Shown: positions 63,806 through 64,000 of the stretch, in pieces | Layout of the letters: each line of letters opens with the position of its first letter | Position numbering within the stretch: the first letter of the stretch is position 1 | NCBI GenBank assembly: GCA_905250125.1 | Contig: CAJNOL010000294.1 | Location: 62,001-126,000, forward strand | From: Rotaria sordida | Lineage: Eukaryota; Rotifera; Eurotatoria; Philodinida; Philodinidae | Length of the DNA: 64,000 nt | Reading direction: 5' to 3' | The notes under the pieces: generated by a model | What the model saw: the letters and a program-made list of their open reading frames with translations, nothing else | What the model was told of the DNA's origin: nothing | Database searches by the model: none | Translations under genes and position numbers: made by a program

Positions 63806-64000
63806 CTGAATAATAATCATAAGACTTTTTCTTTGATTTTTGTAAGAAGAAATGTTAGTAAGATGACTTTTTTTTTTGTATTATTATTTAAAAAAAAGAG
63901 AAGAAGAATAAGAGGAATACAACGTCATTTACTATTTTTTGTTTTTGTTTAAGAGATTTTCTTAATGAAATTATTATATCAAATTGTTTTTTCGTACATC
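63806..64000 (-). other. Intron (or end of intron) at the right edge
   Basis: T-rich sequence leading to the acceptor at 63806-63808 on the minus strand. No exon could be recognised before the window ends. Confidence 0.5.

Overview
This is a 64 kb piece of an AT-rich animal nuclear genome. Nearly every gene is split by short GT-AG introns of about 50-80 bp, with a minority of 0.5-2.5 kb introns that hold repeats. An innexin and a SoxD factor show it is metazoan and not vertebrate. The intron sizes, AAT/TCA/CAA-rich codon use, splice acceptors placed a few bases before start codons, and degenerate transposon scraps in introns best suit a bdelloid rotifer (a Rotaria-, Adineta- or Didymodactylos-like lineage). 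That placement is inference. I see no bacterial genes, CRISPR array, rRNA or convincing tRNA.

Layout. 1-7.6 kb: a non-coding block full of microsatellites and splice-donor motifs, upstream of a SoxD transcription factor gene (7640-10937, +). 10.9-14 kb: gene-poor. 14-24 kb: a FAM47-like gene and IFT88 head to tail, 132 bp apart, possibly co-transcribed. 25.2-26.2 kb: an ataxin-1-type AXH-domain gene. 26.2-29.3 kb: gene-poor, with gene scraps. 29.3-35.1 kb: ribosomal protein L27a (-) and RalBP1 (+), diverging from a shared 738-bp promoter region. 35.5-38.4 kb: BolA3, whose single intron carries a broken hAT transposon with intact 8-bp target duplications. It converges within 87 bp on an LDL-receptor-class-A membrane protein with PPxY motifs (38.45-39.3 kb, -). 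41.1-44.1 kb: an M1 aminopeptidase-like membrane protein that has lost all zinc ligands. 44.9-47.2 kb: a secreted chitin-binding/EGF-repeat protein. 48.6-51.1 kb: an innexin. 51.6-53.8 kb: an EF-hand protein whose first two exons lie 1.45 kb upstream of the rest. 54.5-55.2 kb: a RASSF9/10-like Ras-association protein. 57.6-61.1 kb: a lysosomal beta-hexosaminidase, tail to tail with a small B-box-like gene. 62.1-64 kb: the 3' part of an unrecognised disordered protein gene running off the right edge.

The genes do not form one pathway. Two touch the cilium or possibly chromatin (IFT88, FAM47-like), two touch small GTPases (RalBP1, RASSF-like), and the rest are housekeeping, surface or secreted proteins. 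All exon models were built by hand from splice signals and reading frame. Every complete model sums to a whole number of codons, a useful internal check, but none has transcript support. The most unusual items are a foldback repeat family whose two intronic copies carry the loop in opposite orientations, the dead M1 aminopeptidase, the possible FAM47-IFT88 operon, and the donor-rich SoxD upstream block.
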